A DNA stretch of 64,000 bases from Magnetospirillum sp. SS-4 (GTDB lineage Bacteria; Pseudomonadota; Alphaproteobacteria; Rhodospirillales; Magnetospirillaceae), in the NCBI RefSeq assembly GCF_902729425.1, contig NZ_LR746531.1, positions 1-64,000 on the forward strand, given 5' to 3'. Shown here one piece after another: positions 19,860-28,472 of this stretch; the stretch's first letter is position 1; every line of letters begins with the position of its first letter. The notes below the pieces were generated by a model. It made no database searches. It had not been told where the DNA came from and saw only the letters and a list, made by a program, of their open reading frames with translations. The position numbers were made by a program, and so were the translations under genes.

Positions 19860-21180
19860 GGACAGGCTCGGCACCGGAGGTTCGCTGGCGCTGAGGCCGG
19901 GCGATCCCATCGGACAACTGGAACCGCAGGTCTGGATGGAGGCGCCCGAGACCCGAGCCGTCATCGCCGCCCTGCGCGCCGACGGCGCCGAGGTCCGCTT
20001 CGTCGGCGGCTGCGTCCGCGATTCGGTGCTGAAGCGTCCCATCAAGGACATCGACATCGCCACCCCCGACCCGCCACAACGGGTCCTGGCGCTGCTGGAC
20101 GAGGCCGGCATCCACGCCATTCCCACCGGCATGGATCACGGCACCGTCACCGCCGTCATCGGCAAGGCCCATTTCGAGATCACCACGCTTCGGGTGGACG
20201 TGGAAAGCTTCGGCCGCCATGCCCGCATCGAGTACACCGACAACTGGCTGGTGGACGCTTCGCGCCGCGACTTCACCATGAACGCCCTGTCGGCCGATCC
20301 CGAGGGTCACATCTTCGACCCGTTCGACGGCCTGGCCGACCTGGGGGCGGGACGGGTGCGCTTCGTCGGCGATCCGGCGAGCCGCATCGAGGAGGATGGG
20401 CTGCGCCTGCTGCGCTTCTTCCGTTTTCACGCCCATTACGGCCGCCGCACCAATCTGGACGCCCGCGCCCTGGCCGCCTGCCGCAAGCTGGCCCCCCGGC
20501 TGGATGTCCTGTCGGGCGAACGGGTGGCCGGCGAGATGCTGCGGCTGCTGCTGGCCGACGATCCGGCGACGGTGCTGCTGGCCATGCACGCCAACGGCAT
20601 CTTGTCCCACCTGCTGCCCGACGCTCGCGATTTCGGCCGCCTGCGGGTGCTGTCCTGGCTGGAAAGCCGGGGGCTGGCCCGCGACGAGATCGCCCCCGAT
20701 TCCATCCGCCGGCTGGCCGCCATGCTGACCACCGACCGCCGAGGCGCCGAGGCGACGGGAGAGCGGCTGAAGCTGTCCGGACTCCAGACCAGACGGCTGG
20801 TGGCCATGGCCGAACCGCGGGTCGAGCTTCGCCACGACCTCGATCCGGCCGGAACCCGCCGGGCCTTGCGCAAGGTCGGAGAGGCCGAGTTCCGTGATCT
20901 GGCGCTGCTGGCCTGGGCCGGGCGGCGCAGCGTCGAGGCGCGGCCCTGCCCCGACGAAACCCGCGCCTGGACCGCCCTGCTGGACCTGGCGCGATCCTGG
21001 CGGCCGGTGGAGCTGCCCGTCAAGGGACGCGACCTCCTGGCCCTGGGACTTCCCCACGGCCCCGAGATCGGCCGCCATCTCGCCGCCATCGACGCCTGGT
21101 GGGAGGAACGTGACTACCGCCCCGACCGTCAGGCCTGCCTGGACGAATTGCGGCGCCGGCTGGATGGGAAGACGCCATGA
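19852..21180 (+). CDS. cca: CCA tRNA nucleotidyltransferase
   Basis: The 442-residue enzyme completes or repairs the 3' CCA of tRNAs. It has the class II nucleotidyltransferase head VRFVGGCVRDSVL with the metal acids in IKDIDIAT, then DASRRDFTMNAL, GDPASRIEEDGLRLLRFFRF and ERVAGEMLRLL. The start is GTG at 19852, overlapping the Nudix stop. A later ATG (before EAPETRAV) is possible, because the first ~28 residues are not clearly conserved. The next gene starts in an ATGA overlap. Confidence 0.94.
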   Translation: MARDRLGTGGSLALRPGDPIGQLEPQVWMEAPETRAVIAALRADGAEVRFVGGCVRDSVLKRPIKDIDIATPDPPQRVLALLDEAGIHAIPTGMDHGTVTAVIGKAHFEITTLRVDVESFGRHARIEYTDNWLVDASRRDFTMNALSADPEGHIFDPFDGLADLGAGRVRFVGDPASRIEEDGLRLLRFFRFHAHYGRRTNLDARALAACRKLAPRLDVLSGERVAGEMLRLLLADDPATVLLAMHANGILSHLLPDARDFGRLRVLSWLESRGLARDEIAPDSIRRLAAMLTTDRRGAEATGERLKLSGLQTRRLVAMAEPRVELRHDLDPAGTRRALRKVGEAEFRDLALLAWAGRRSVEARPCPDETRAWTALLDLARSWRPVELPVKGRDLLALGLPHGPEIGRHLAAIDAWWEERDYRPDRQACLDELRRRLDGKTP

Positions 21181-21800
21181 ACAAGGGACTGGCCGCCGCC
21201 GCATTGCTATTGCTCGTCCTGGCGGCAGCCTTCTGGCTCCAACCGCCGGCGCCGCCGCCCGACGTGGTGGAGGAAGGCGGCATGGCAGGCCTTGCCCGCA
21301 TTCAGGCCGCCCTCGCCGCCGCCGCCGAGGGCAAGGCGACGACCGAACCGGCCGCCGAGGCTCTGCGCGCCATCCTGGCCGGCGACCTCGCCGAGGCCGA
21401 CCGCCTGCTGGACGAGATCGAGGCCGAAATCGAGCACCACCTGCCGACCGAAAGCCAGATGCTCGCCGACCCCGGACAAGCCGGGCGCGAGGAATGGCTG
21501 GTGAGCTATTTCGAACTGCTGCCCGAGGCCGAGGACGCCGATCCCCAGGTTCGGGGTTTCAATCGCCTGGCGGTGGTGCTGCGCAAGACCGACGCCCTGC
21601 TGCTGGCCGAGGCCTTGGCCGATCTGAGAGGCTATGACCTGGTCAGCCGCCGCTCGGCCCAGCCCTCGGCGCTGGATGGCGCCGGGCTGCGCCTGCCCTG
21701 CCGGCTGACCCGGACCCATCCGGCCCTTACGGAAGGCGCCGGCCGCTTCCTGGGCAAGCTGGCCGACCGGCGGACCGCCCCGCTCACCGACTGTCCATAG
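21177..21800 (+). CDS. Uncharacterised exported or membrane-anchored protein
   Basis: This 207-residue protein has one hydrophobic N-terminal segment (about 5-21, ALLLLVLAAAFWL). A short Pro stretch and a mostly helical Ala/Glu-rich body (AGLARIQAALAAAAEGK, EADRLLDEIEAEIEHHL) follow. I do not recognise a domain. It overlaps cca by 4 bases (ATGA), so it is co-translated with the tRNA gene. The segment after residue 140 is less acidic and has two cysteines (RLPCRLT and the C-terminal CP). Confidence 0.7.
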   Translation: MNKGLAAAALLLLVLAAAFWLQPPAPPPDVVEEGGMAGLARIQAALAAAAEGKATTEPAAEALRAILAGDLAEADRLLDEIEAEIEHHLPTESQMLADPGQAGREEWLVSYFELLPEAEDADPQVRGFNRLAVVLRKTDALLLAEALADLRGYDLVSRRSAQPSALDGAGLRLPCRLTRTHPALTEGAGRFLGKLADRRTAPLTDCP

Positions 21801-21903
21801 GTTCCGTATGGATATGCTATTGGGTCAGGAGGCCTTGAACATGCCTCGGTTCACTCCCTTATCCATCATCATGGTGTAGCGTCTCGGAGCAAGGGGAACG
21901 ATC

Positions 21904-22344
21904 ATGATCGTCAAGACCATTCTCAAGGCAAAATCCCGCGGGACGGGCATCGTCACCATATCCCCCGACACACCGGTCGGCGATGCGGCCCGGCTTTTGG
22001 CCCAGCACCGCATCGGCGCCCTGCTGGTGATGACCGGCGACACCGTGGCCGGCATCCTGTCCGAACGCGATATCGTGCGCGGACTGGCCCAGGCGGTCGA
22101 CGTCTGTTCCACCGCCCAGGTCCGCGACCTGATGACGTCCGAGGTCTTCGTCTGCGGCGAGGACGACACCGTCGAGCACCTGATGCAGGTGATGACCGCC
22201 AAGCGCATCCGCCACCTGCCGGTGATGGACGGCGACGGCAAGGTCGCCGGCATCGTCACCATCGGCGACGTGGTCAAGTCGCGGCTGGACGAAACCAGGA
22301 TGGAGGCGGATTCCCTGCGCGATTACGTGATGGCGGGGCGGTAG
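21904..22344 (+). CDS. Tandem CBS-domain protein
   Basis: The 146-residue protein is two CBS motifs (about 12-70 and 80-135) and little else. GILSERDIVRGL and GIVTIGDVVKSRLD close the two modules. CBS pairs bind adenine nucleotides or SAM and act as regulatory switches. A paralogue with the same layout lies at 56111-56542. It is convergent with soxZ. The partner protein is unknown. Confidence 0.9.
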   Translation: MIVKTILKAKSRGTGIVTISPDTPVGDAARLLAQHRIGALLVMTGDTVAGILSERDIVRGLAQAVDVCSTAQVRDLMTSEVFVCGEDDTVEHLMQVMTAKRIRHLPVMDGDGKVAGIVTIGDVVKSRLDETRMEADSLRDYVMAGR

Positions 22345-22359
22345 GACGCCACAGACGCT

Positions 22360-22689
22360 CTATTCCACCACGATGTCGTGGGTGTATTCGAACACCTCTC
22401 CGGTCTCGTCCCACCATGACAGCTTGATCTTGCCGCTGGCGGTGGCGACGGCGAAGAAGCTGCTGAACGGGTTGGACGAGACGGCCTGATACCAGTCGGC
22501 GCTGACCACCGGCTCTCCGTTCCAGGTACAGGTGAAACGGTTGACGATCCGCCGGGGGATGGGCTTGCCGGCGGCGTCCTTGCGCTGGCCGGTCTCCATG
22601 TCGTGGCTGAGCTGGGTCTTGATCTCGATGATCTCGCCCTTCTTGGCCTTGGCGGGAATGCGAACCTTGACCCGATCGGAATTGGCCAT
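22360..22689 (-). CDS. soxZ: Sulfur carrier complex protein SoxZ
   Basis: The 109-residue immunoglobulin-like protein has the SoxZ features RVKVRIPAKAKKGEIIEIKT, HDMETGQRKDAAGKPIPR and FTCTWNGEPV. It pairs with SoxY in the periplasm to hold the growing sulfur chain during thiosulfate oxidation. It has no signal peptide, as usual for SoxZ, which is exported together with the Tat-targeted SoxY. The start at 22689 follows soxY by 2 bases. Confidence 0.94.
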   Translation of the reverse strand: MANSDRVKVRIPAKAKKGEIIEIKTQLSHDMETGQRKDAAGKPIPRRIVNRFTCTWNGEPVVSADWYQAVSSNPFSSFFAVATASGKIKLSWWDETGEVFEYTHDIVVE

Positions 22690-22691
22690 CG

Positions 22692-23156
22692 TCATCCTCC
22701 GCATCCACCGATGGTGACCTTGACCTCCTGGCGGGTCATCCAGACCGAACCGTCGCTGAGTACGGCATAGGCCCGCACCATCTGGGTCTTGGCCAGACGC
22801 ATGCGGAAATTGACCTCGGCCCGGCCGGACCGGGGGGTCAGGTACCATGACGCCACCACCGGATAGGGATTGCCCTCGGCCAGGACATGGATGGCCTTGA
22901 CGTAATCGGCCGGCGTCATGGGGCTGTCCACCGACACCCCGACCGGCTCGTTGGTGCCGCTTTCCGCCACGTCCTTGATCTTGAGGTGGACCCGGCCCTC
23001 CTTGGCGGTGAACGGCCCCATCAGCTTGCGGGCATGGCCGTCGGCGTCCGCGGCCTGGGCCCGCGCGGGCGGCGCCAGGGCCGAGGCGACGGCGGCGGCG
23101 GCGGCGGCGCCGGTCGCCAGCAAATGGCGGCGGCTGAGGGCTGCGTGGATATCCAC
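22692..23156 (-). CDS. soxY: Thiosulfate oxidation carrier SoxY
   Basis: The 154-residue protein has a Tat signal (SRRHLLATG, cleaved near ARAQA). It ends in GGCGG, whose cysteine carries the sulfur substrate on a swinging arm, the defining SoxY feature. soxZ follows directly. No soxXA, soxB or soxCD lies in the window; those would be needed for a full Sox pathway and may be elsewhere. Confidence 0.95.
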   Translation of the reverse strand: MDIHAALSRRHLLATGAAAAAAVASALAPPARAQAADADGHARKLMGPFTAKEGRVHLKIKDVAESGTNEPVGVSVDSPMTPADYVKAIHVLAEGNPYPVVASWYLTPRSGRAEVNFRMRLAKTQMVRAYAVLSDGSVWMTRQEVKVTIGGCGG

Positions 23157-23317
23157 CGGATCGTCTCCCTCTATTCGGTCATGCGGGACTTTCGATGCTA
23201 ATGGAGCCGGCCACCCCGGCGCAACAGCTATATGATAAGACTGTGATATTGTCGTCGAATCTAGTAGCCTGCGACCACGCAGAATATTAGTGTGTCCTGA
23301 TTAACTGGGGAGGATGC

Positions 23318-23809
23318 ATGATGGCCGCCACCGGAAAGTCCATGTCGCTGATCGTGACCAAGGGGACCCTTGACTGGGCCTATCCTCCGTTCATCCTGGC
23401 GACCACCGCCGCCAGCATGGGGTTGGAAGTCAGCATGTTCTTCACCTTCTACGGCCTGACCCTGCTGAGGAAGAAGCTGGACCTGCGGGTGACCACGCTG
23501 GGCAACGCCGCCATGGAGATGCCGATGATGGGCATGCACATGGCGATGCCCAACCTGATGGGGGCCATGCCGGGAATGGAAAGCCTGACCACCACCATGA
23601 TGAAGAACCTCATCAAGAAGAAGGGGGTGGCCTCGATCGAGGAATTGCGCGATCTGGCGGTAGAGGCCGAGATCCGCATGATCGGCTGCCAGATGACCCT
23701 GGATCTGTTCGAATACCAGCCGGGCGACCTGATCGACGGCATCGAGCTGGCGGGGGCCGCCACCTATATCGAGACCGCCACCAAATCCGACATCAATCTG
23801 TTCATCTGA
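23318..23809 (+). CDS. DsrE2-like sulfur-trafficking protein
   Basis: The 163-residue protein fits the DsrE/DsrF/DrsH superfamily, DsrE2 type: SLIVTKGTLDWAYPPFILATTAASMGLEVSMFFTFYG, a Met-rich middle (MEMPMMGMHMAMP), and MIGCQMTLDLF with the conserved cysteine. In sulfur oxidisers DsrE2 and TusA work in series on cytoplasmic persulfide sulfur, and tusA follows 14 bases downstream. It may start at the first or the second ATG (23318/23321). Confidence 0.9.
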   Translation: MMAATGKSMSLIVTKGTLDWAYPPFILATTAASMGLEVSMFFTFYGLTLLRKKLDLRVTTLGNAAMEMPMMGMHMAMPNLMGAMPGMESLTTTMMKNLIKKKGVASIEELRDLAVEAEIRMIGCQMTLDLFEYQPGDLIDGIELAGAATYIETATKSDINLFI

Positions 23810-23823
23810 GGGAGAAACGCACC

Positions 23824-24051
23824 ATGTCGAAGACCGTTCTGGATGTGAAGGGCCTCAACTGCCCGCTGCCGATCCTGCGGGCCAAGAAGGCGATCAAGGA
23901 CATCGCCACCGGCTCCGTGCTGGAGGTGATCGCCACCGACCCGGGCTCGGTCAAGGATTTCGACGCCTTCTGCCGCCAGACCGGCAACGAGCTGGTCAGC
24001 CAGAAGGAAGCCGGCGGCGTCTATACCTTCGAGATCAAGAAGGGGGCGTAA
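23824..24051 (+). CDS. tusA: TusA-family sulfurtransferase
   Basis: The 75-residue protein has the TusA/SirA signature LNCPLPILRAKKAI, with the active cysteine in the CPxP motif that carries a persulfide. It is translated right after the DsrE2-like gene, an arrangement known from dissimilatory sulfur oxidation gene sets. A role in delivering sulfur to oxidation or to cofactor synthesis is inferred. Confidence 0.93.
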   Translation: MSKTVLDVKGLNCPLPILRAKKAIKDIATGSVLEVIATDPGSVKDFDAFCRQTGNELVSQKEAGGVYTFEIKKGA

Positions 24052-24080
24052 TCCCCCTTTTCCCACCGGCCGGCGCCGGG

Positions 24081-24536
24081 TTACCTGGGCTTCCAGGCCC
24101 GCGCCAGCCGTTCCGCCTCAGCCAGCTGGTCCGGGGCGAGGCTTGCCGCGACCTCGGCCCGCAGGGCGGCGAGGCGGTCGTGGTCGTCCGTCCCGGCCGT
24201 CGGCCCCGACAGGGCCAGACTTAACCAGACATGCGCCCGCACCGGGTCGACGGCGACGCCCGTCCCCTGGGCGTGGAGACGGCCAAGCGCCGCCTGGGCT
24301 GGACGGTTGCCCTGTTCAGCGGCCATGCGGTACCAGCGGGCCGCCTCCACCATATCCCGGCCCACCCCCTCTCCGGCCTCGTAGAGACGGCCGATCCTGA
24401 CCTGGGCGGCCATGTCGCCGTGATCGGCCAGCGAGCGCAGCGTCTGAATCATGGGCGAGGTCTCGGCGGCCGGCGCCACCCCACCCCATAGGGTCGTCAG
24501 TAGAACACCCCACATCACGACGACATATTTCATCAC
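24081..24536 (-). CDS. Exported Sel1-like repeat protein
   Basis: The 151-residue protein starts with a Sec signal (cleaved near APAAET). It then has about two and a half Sel1 repeats, seen as DMAAQVRIGRLYEAGEGVGRD and EAARWYRMAAEQGNRPAQAALGRLHAQGTGV. These helical repeats mediate protein contacts. The start may be the first or the second of two ATGs. It is convergent with tusA; the role is unknown. Confidence 0.83.
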   Translation of the reverse strand: MMKYVVVMWGVLLTTLWGGVAPAAETSPMIQTLRSLADHGDMAAQVRIGRLYEAGEGVGRDMVEAARWYRMAAEQGNRPAQAALGRLHAQGTGVAVDPVRAHVWLSLALSGPTAGTDDHDRLAALRAEVAASLAPDQLAEAERLARAWKPR

Positions 24537-24617
24537 CGCGCCCCGCTATGTATCATTCCCTTGCATCCCCCGCACGAACCACCACATGATGTTGGCGAAA
24601 CATCTCTGGAGGTCAAT

Positions 24618-24818
24618 ATGTTGACCGCAGACCCCGAGGAAATCACCCGTTCGGCGCACCGCATGCTGGTCAGCTACGGCGCCCACGCCATCGATATCGC
24701 CCGTGAACGGGTGCGCGAGGCCGGGCGCCCCCACGATATCCGCGAACAGGATATCGCCTTCCTCGTGCTGTCCGAGGTCGAAAGGCTGGTGCGGCGCCAG
24801 GGCGCCGGACCGTCCTGA
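24618..24818 (+). CDS. Small uncharacterised helical protein
   Basis: This 66-residue protein has no recognised domain: MLTADPEEITRSAHRMLVSYG, then an Arg/Glu-rich helical half ending in LVRRQGAGPS. The ATG at 24618 is preferred because TGGAGGTC lies 8 bases upstream. It sits between two minus-strand genes and ends 15 bases from the leuA stop. Confidence 0.65.
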   Translation: MLTADPEEITRSAHRMLVSYGAHAIDIARERVREAGRPHDIREQDIAFLVLSEVERLVRRQGAGPS

Positions 24819-24833
24819 CGCCGCACTCACCCC

Positions 24834-26489
24834 CTATCGGTTCAGCGCGCTGACCAAGGCCTTCAGCGAGGCCATGGTGATGCCCGAATCCGTGGCGACG
24901 CCGTGGACGTTGCGGCCATCGGTGCCGGTGATCTGGACATAGCAGGCGGCCTGAGCATCGGCGCCGCCGCCAATGGCGTGCTCGTGGTAGTCCCGCACCT
25001 TGACGGCAAGGCCGAGTTCCTTGTCCAGGGCATGGACAAAGGCGTCCAGCGGACCGGCGCCAACCCCCTGGACCACCCGCTCCTTGCCGTCGAGAGCAAT
25101 GGTGGCGGTCAGCGCCCGCTGCCCCCCCTTGCCCACCGGCACGGTGGTGTAGTCCACCAGTTCAAGCCTGCCGGTCCGGAAATAGGTGTCGCGGAACGCC
25201 TGCATGATCTCGGCCGAATTCAGTTCGCGGCCCTCGCGGTCAGCGATGTCCTGGACGATGCGGGCGAACTCGATCTGAAGCTGGCGCGGCAGTTCAAGCC
25301 CGTGATCGCGTTCCAGCACGGCGGCGATGCCGCCCTTGCCCGACTGGCTGTTGATGCGGATCACCGCCTCGTAGGTGCGACCGACATCGGCCGGGTCGAT
25401 GGGAAGGTAGGGAACTTCCCACATCGGGTTGTTGGCGGTCTTGCGCGCCGCGAATCCCTTCTTGATGGCGTCCTGGTGCGAACCGGAAAACGCGGTGTAG
25501 ACCAGATCGCCGGCATAGGGATGACGGGGATGGACCGGCAGCCCGGTGCAATACTCGGCCGCGCGGCGGATCGAATCGATGTCGGACAGGTCAAGGCCGG
25601 GGTCGACGCCCTGGGTGTAAAGGTTGAGCGCCAGCGTCACCACGTCGACATTGCCGGTGCGTTCGCCGTTGCCGAACAAGGTTCCCTCCACCCGGTCGGC
25701 GCCCGCCATCACCGCCAGTTCCGCCGCCGCCACGCCGGAGCCACGGTCGTTGTGGGGATGGACCGAGACGACCAGGGACTCGCGGTTCCGAACGGTGGCG
25801 CAGAACCACTCGATGACGTCGGCGTAAAGATTGGGGGTCGACATCTCCACCGTGGCAGGAAGGTTGCAGATCAGCGGCCGGGCCGGCGTCGCCCCCCATT
25901 CCGCCGCCACCGCCTCGACGATCTCCACCGCGAAATCGGGCTCGGTGCCGGTGAAGCTCTCCGGCGAGTACTGAAGCGTGACCTCGCCCTCGGGCCGCGC
26001 CGCCGAAAGCTGGCGGATCAGCCTGACCCCCGCCAGGGCGAGATCGACGCAGCCCTGGCGGTCGATGCCGAACACGATGCGGCGCTGGGCCTCGGAGGTC
26101 GAGTTGTACAGGTGGACGATGCACCTCTTCGCCCCCTCCAGCGCCTCGAAGGTGCGGCGGATCAGTTCGTCCCGCGACTGCACCAGCACCTGGATGGTGA
26201 CGTCGGCGGGAACATGGCCTCCCTCGATCAGGGCGCGGATGAAGTCGAAATCGGTCTGCGAGGCGGCGGGAAAGCCCACCTCGATCTCCTTGAACCCCAT
26301 TCCCACCAGGGTGTCCCACATGCGCATCTTGCGGTCGGTGCCCATGGGGTCGATCAGCGCCTGATTGCCGTCGCGCAGGTCGACGCTGCACCAGACCGGC
26401 GGCCTGGAGATGACGGCGTCCGGCCAGGTGCGGACGGCGGGACGGACGGTGGCGTAGGGGCGGTACTTGCTCTGGGCGGCGGGCATCAT
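24834..26489 (-). CDS. leuA: 2-isopropylmalate synthase (LeuA, long class)
   Basis: The 551-residue enzyme condenses acetyl-CoA and 2-ketoisovalerate, the first committed step of leucine synthesis. The barrel has WCSVDLRDGNQALIDP (metal-binding Asp), EVGFPAASQTDFDF, VSVHPHNDRGSGVAAAE (metal histidines) and GTLFGNGERTGNVD. The C-terminal LeuA dimer regulatory domain (about 430-551) is where leucine feedback acts. The length and the N-terminal QSKYRPY match the actinobacterial/alphaproteobacterial long form. The start at 26489 has a near-perfect AAGGAGG site. A leader peptide lies upstream. Confidence 0.96.
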   Translation of the reverse strand: MMPAAQSKYRPYATVRPAVRTWPDAVISRPPVWCSVDLRDGNQALIDPMGTDRKMRMWDTLVGMGFKEIEVGFPAASQTDFDFIRALIEGGHVPADVTIQVLVQSRDELIRRTFEALEGAKRCIVHLYNSTSEAQRRIVFGIDRQGCVDLALAGVRLIRQLSAARPEGEVTLQYSPESFTGTEPDFAVEIVEAVAAEWGATPARPLICNLPATVEMSTPNLYADVIEWFCATVRNRESLVVSVHPHNDRGSGVAAAELAVMAGADRVEGTLFGNGERTGNVDVVTLALNLYTQGVDPGLDLSDIDSIRRAAEYCTGLPVHPRHPYAGDLVYTAFSGSHQDAIKKGFAARKTANNPMWEVPYLPIDPADVGRTYEAVIRINSQSGKGGIAAVLERDHGLELPRQLQIEFARIVQDIADREGRELNSAEIMQAFRDTYFRTGRLELVDYTTVPVGKGGQRALTATIALDGKERVVQGVGAGPLDAFVHALDKELGLAVKVRDYHEHAIGGGADAQAACYVQITGTDGRNVHGVATDSGITMASLKALVSALNR

Positions 26490-26770
26490 GGCCTCGACCT
26501 CCTTCTTGTCTGAAACGTTGCGGCCCTTGACGTTCGGCCGCCGGGCGGCCATGCGGATCAGGCCCGGCGACCGCGGAGTAGTCGCAACGCCAGCAGGGCG
26601 GCACGAACGGGAGAACGGCGGAGAGGGAAGGAGAGTGACGACATCAGGGCAAATCCGACCAAGAGTGCTGGAACGCGCGAAATCCCGGCGTCGTCCTTAC
26701 GACACCGGGCGGCTAAGCAGCAGCAGGGCGGTTGCGGCAATGGTCATCATGGCCCAACACTGCCCCAGGA
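26490..26770 (-). promoter_or_regulatory. leuA leader region (attenuator candidate)
   Basis: The leader region before leuA holds the tetra-leucine peptide gene (26697-26750). Closer to leuA are the arms CGTTGCG (within the segment read GCGTTGCGAC) and CGCAACG (just before the ribosome-binding site). These are complementary; an alternative local hairpin GCGAC/GTCGC competes for the same bases. No clear T-run terminator is visible, so control could be Rho-dependent or act on leuA translation. Confidence 0.5.
26697..26750 (-). CDS. leu leader peptide
   Basis: The reading frame MMTIAATALLLLSRPVS, 17 codons, ends in TAA and contains four consecutive leucine codons (CTG CTG CTG CTT). It lies about 210 bases in front of leuA on the same strand. 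Such runs of the end-product amino acid are the sensor in ribosome-mediated attenuation. No strong ribosome-binding site is seen before the first ATG. Confidence 0.75.
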   Translation of the reverse strand: MMTIAATALLLLSRPVS

Positions 26771-26876
26771 CCGGCGGGCGCGTCAAGGATTTCGGACGAT
26801 GCCCGGCCCACGCGGCCGCCGGCGATTAACAAAATTTCAGGGGCCGGATCGGCAAGGCGTGCCTATACTGCCGGCC

Positions 26877-27662
26877 ATGTTTGACCTTCCCTTCGATTTC
26901 CCGCCGTTCGAGGCGGGCAGCGTCTGGCTGGTGGGCGCCGGGCCGGGCGACCCTGGCCTGCTGTCGCTGCTGGCCTTGCATGCGCTGAGGAACGCCGATC
27001 ACGTCATCCATGACGCCCTGGTGGATTCCCGCATCGTCGCCCTGGCGCGGCCGGGCGCGGTGACCGAGGCCATGGGCAAGCGCGGCGGCCAGCAATCCTC
27101 GTCCCGGCAGGCCGACATCACCGAACGCCTGATCGAACTGGCGAAGCAGGGGTCGCGGGTGTTGCGGCTGAAGGGCGGCGACCCGTTCGTGTTCGGACGC
27201 GGCCCGGAGGAGGCGCTGGCCCTGGCGGCCGCCCACATCCCGTTCCGGGTGGTGCCCGGCATCACCGCCGGCATCGGCGGACTGGCCTATGCCGGAATTC
27301 CGGTGACATCCAGGGACACCAACGCGGCGGTGGCCTTCGTCACCGGCCACGGCGCCGACGGCGACATCCCCGACGGGTTCGACTGGGATGCCCTGGCCCG
27401 AGGCGCGCCGGTCCTGGTGTTCTACATGGGACTGAAGCATCTGGAGCGCATGGTGGCGCGACTGCTGGCGGCCGGGCGCAAGCCCGCCGAACCGGTGGCG
27501 GTGGTGTGCGACGCCGCCACGCCGCGGCAAAAGGTGGTTGAAACCACCCTGGCCGATCTGGCGGCGACGGTGGCGGTGGCCGGCCTGGTCCCGCCGGCCC
27601 TGCTGGTGGTGGGCGAGGTGGTCGGGCTGCGCTCGCGGCTGGACTGGTGGCGGCCGGAATGA
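26877..27662 (+). CDS. cobA: Uroporphyrinogen-III C-methyltransferase
   Basis: The 261-residue SAM-dependent enzyme makes precorrin-2, the entry to cobalamin and siroheme. The signatures are VWLVGAGPGDPGLLSLLALHAL, DALVDSRIVAL, RLKGGDPFVFGRGPEEA, VVPGITAG and the SRD segment PVTSRDTN. The ATG at 26877 gives the family start. It is diverged from leuA; a TATACT hexamer sits at 26864, close to the ATG, so the transcript may have a very short leader. The TauE-like gene follows. Confidence 0.95.
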   Translation: MFDLPFDFPPFEAGSVWLVGAGPGDPGLLSLLALHALRNADHVIHDALVDSRIVALARPGAVTEAMGKRGGQQSSSRQADITERLIELAKQGSRVLRLKGGDPFVFGRGPEEALALAAAHIPFRVVPGITAGIGGLAYAGIPVTSRDTNAAVAFVTGHGADGDIPDGFDWDALARGAPVLVFYMGLKHLERMVARLLAAGRKPAEPVAVVCDAATPRQKVVETTLADLAATVAVAGLVPPALLVVGEVVGLRSRLDWWRPE

Positions 27663-27675
27663 GCGAGCAAAGCGA

Positions 27676-27692
27676 GCGCCCGGCACTTGAGG
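27676..27692. repeat. Short dispersed intergenic repeat, copy 1
   Basis: The 17-base string GCGCCCGGCACTTGAGG lies between cobA and the TauE-like gene. It recurs with one mismatch at 38896-38912 between hybD and hypC. Both copies sit just upstream of a start codon. Confidence 0.45.
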
Positions 27693-27702
27693 GGCTGGCC
27701 TT

Positions 27703-28455
27703 ATGAGCGACCTGGGGACGTTGCTCCAGTCCGGCATGGCCATCTGCCGGACCGGCATGGATGGGCGCGAGGGACTGATCGGCGGCCTGTTCCTGACCGG
27801 GTTGGTCGGCAGCCTCAGCCATTGCGGCGGCATGTGCGGCCCGTTCGTGCTGTCGCAGGTGGCGGCCCGCATGCAGTCCCTGCCGCCGGATCGCATGACC
27901 GAAACGCGGAGACTGGCGGGAGCCGCCCTGCTGCCCTATCATCTCGGCCGCGCCACCACCTATGCCGGACTGGGGGCGCTTGCCGCCTCGCTGGCCGGGC
28001 TGGCGGGCGGAACCCCCGCCTTCGGCTGGGTGGCGGCCCTGCTGCTGTCCCTGGCCGCCCTGGCGCTGCTGGCGCTGGCGGTGCCGGGATTGCGGGGAAT
28101 GGCCGGCAGCGGCGAGACCTGGTGGTCGGCCCGCGTCGGCCGGCTGGCGCGGCCGCTGTTCGCCAGCCCGTCCGGCTGGCGCGGCTGGCTGCTGGGGGTG
28201 GCGCTGGGCTTCATTCCCTGCGGCCTGCTTTACGCCGCCCTGGCGGCGGCGGCGGCGGCGGGCAATCCGGTGGCCGGCGCCCTGGGCATGCTGGCCTTCG
28301 CCGCCGGAACCGTGCCCATGCTGATCCTGGTGGGGGCGGTCGGCCACGCCGCCCTGGCCCACTGGCGCGGGCCGCTGCTGCGGCTGGCGCCGGCGATGCT
28401 GATTTTGAATGCCGCTGTGCTGGGCTTTATGGCCTGGCGGATGCTCGTGACCTGA
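27703..28455 (+). CDS. TauE/SafE-like (UreH/DsbD-like) membrane protein
   Basis: The 250-residue protein has about six hydrophobic segments. Two signature motifs are visible: SHCGGMCGPFVLS at about 46-58 and ALGFIPCGLLYAAL at about 165-180. These cysteine-containing half-repeats define the family associated with metal (often copper) handling and cytochrome oxidase assembly. The SCO gene begins just after its stop, so a role in copper delivery is inferred from context. Confidence 0.86.
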   Translation: MSDLGTLLQSGMAICRTGMDGREGLIGGLFLTGLVGSLSHCGGMCGPFVLSQVAARMQSLPPDRMTETRRLAGAALLPYHLGRATTYAGLGALAASLAGLAGGTPAFGWVAALLLSLAALALLALAVPGLRGMAGSGETWWSARVGRLARPLFASPSGWRGWLLGVALGFIPCGLLYAALAAAAAAGNPVAGALGMLAFAAGTVPMLILVGAVGHAALAHWRGPLLRLAPAMLILNAAVLGFMAWRMLVT

Positions 28456-28472
28456 TGCCGGAGACCAAAGTA

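Noticed and set aside
26558-26644. Second Leu-rich short frame (MSSLSFPLRRSPVRAALLAL...) before leuA
   Set aside because: It lacks a ribosome-binding site and its leucines are less concentrated than in the frame at 26697-26750; it may be chance in the attenuator arms.
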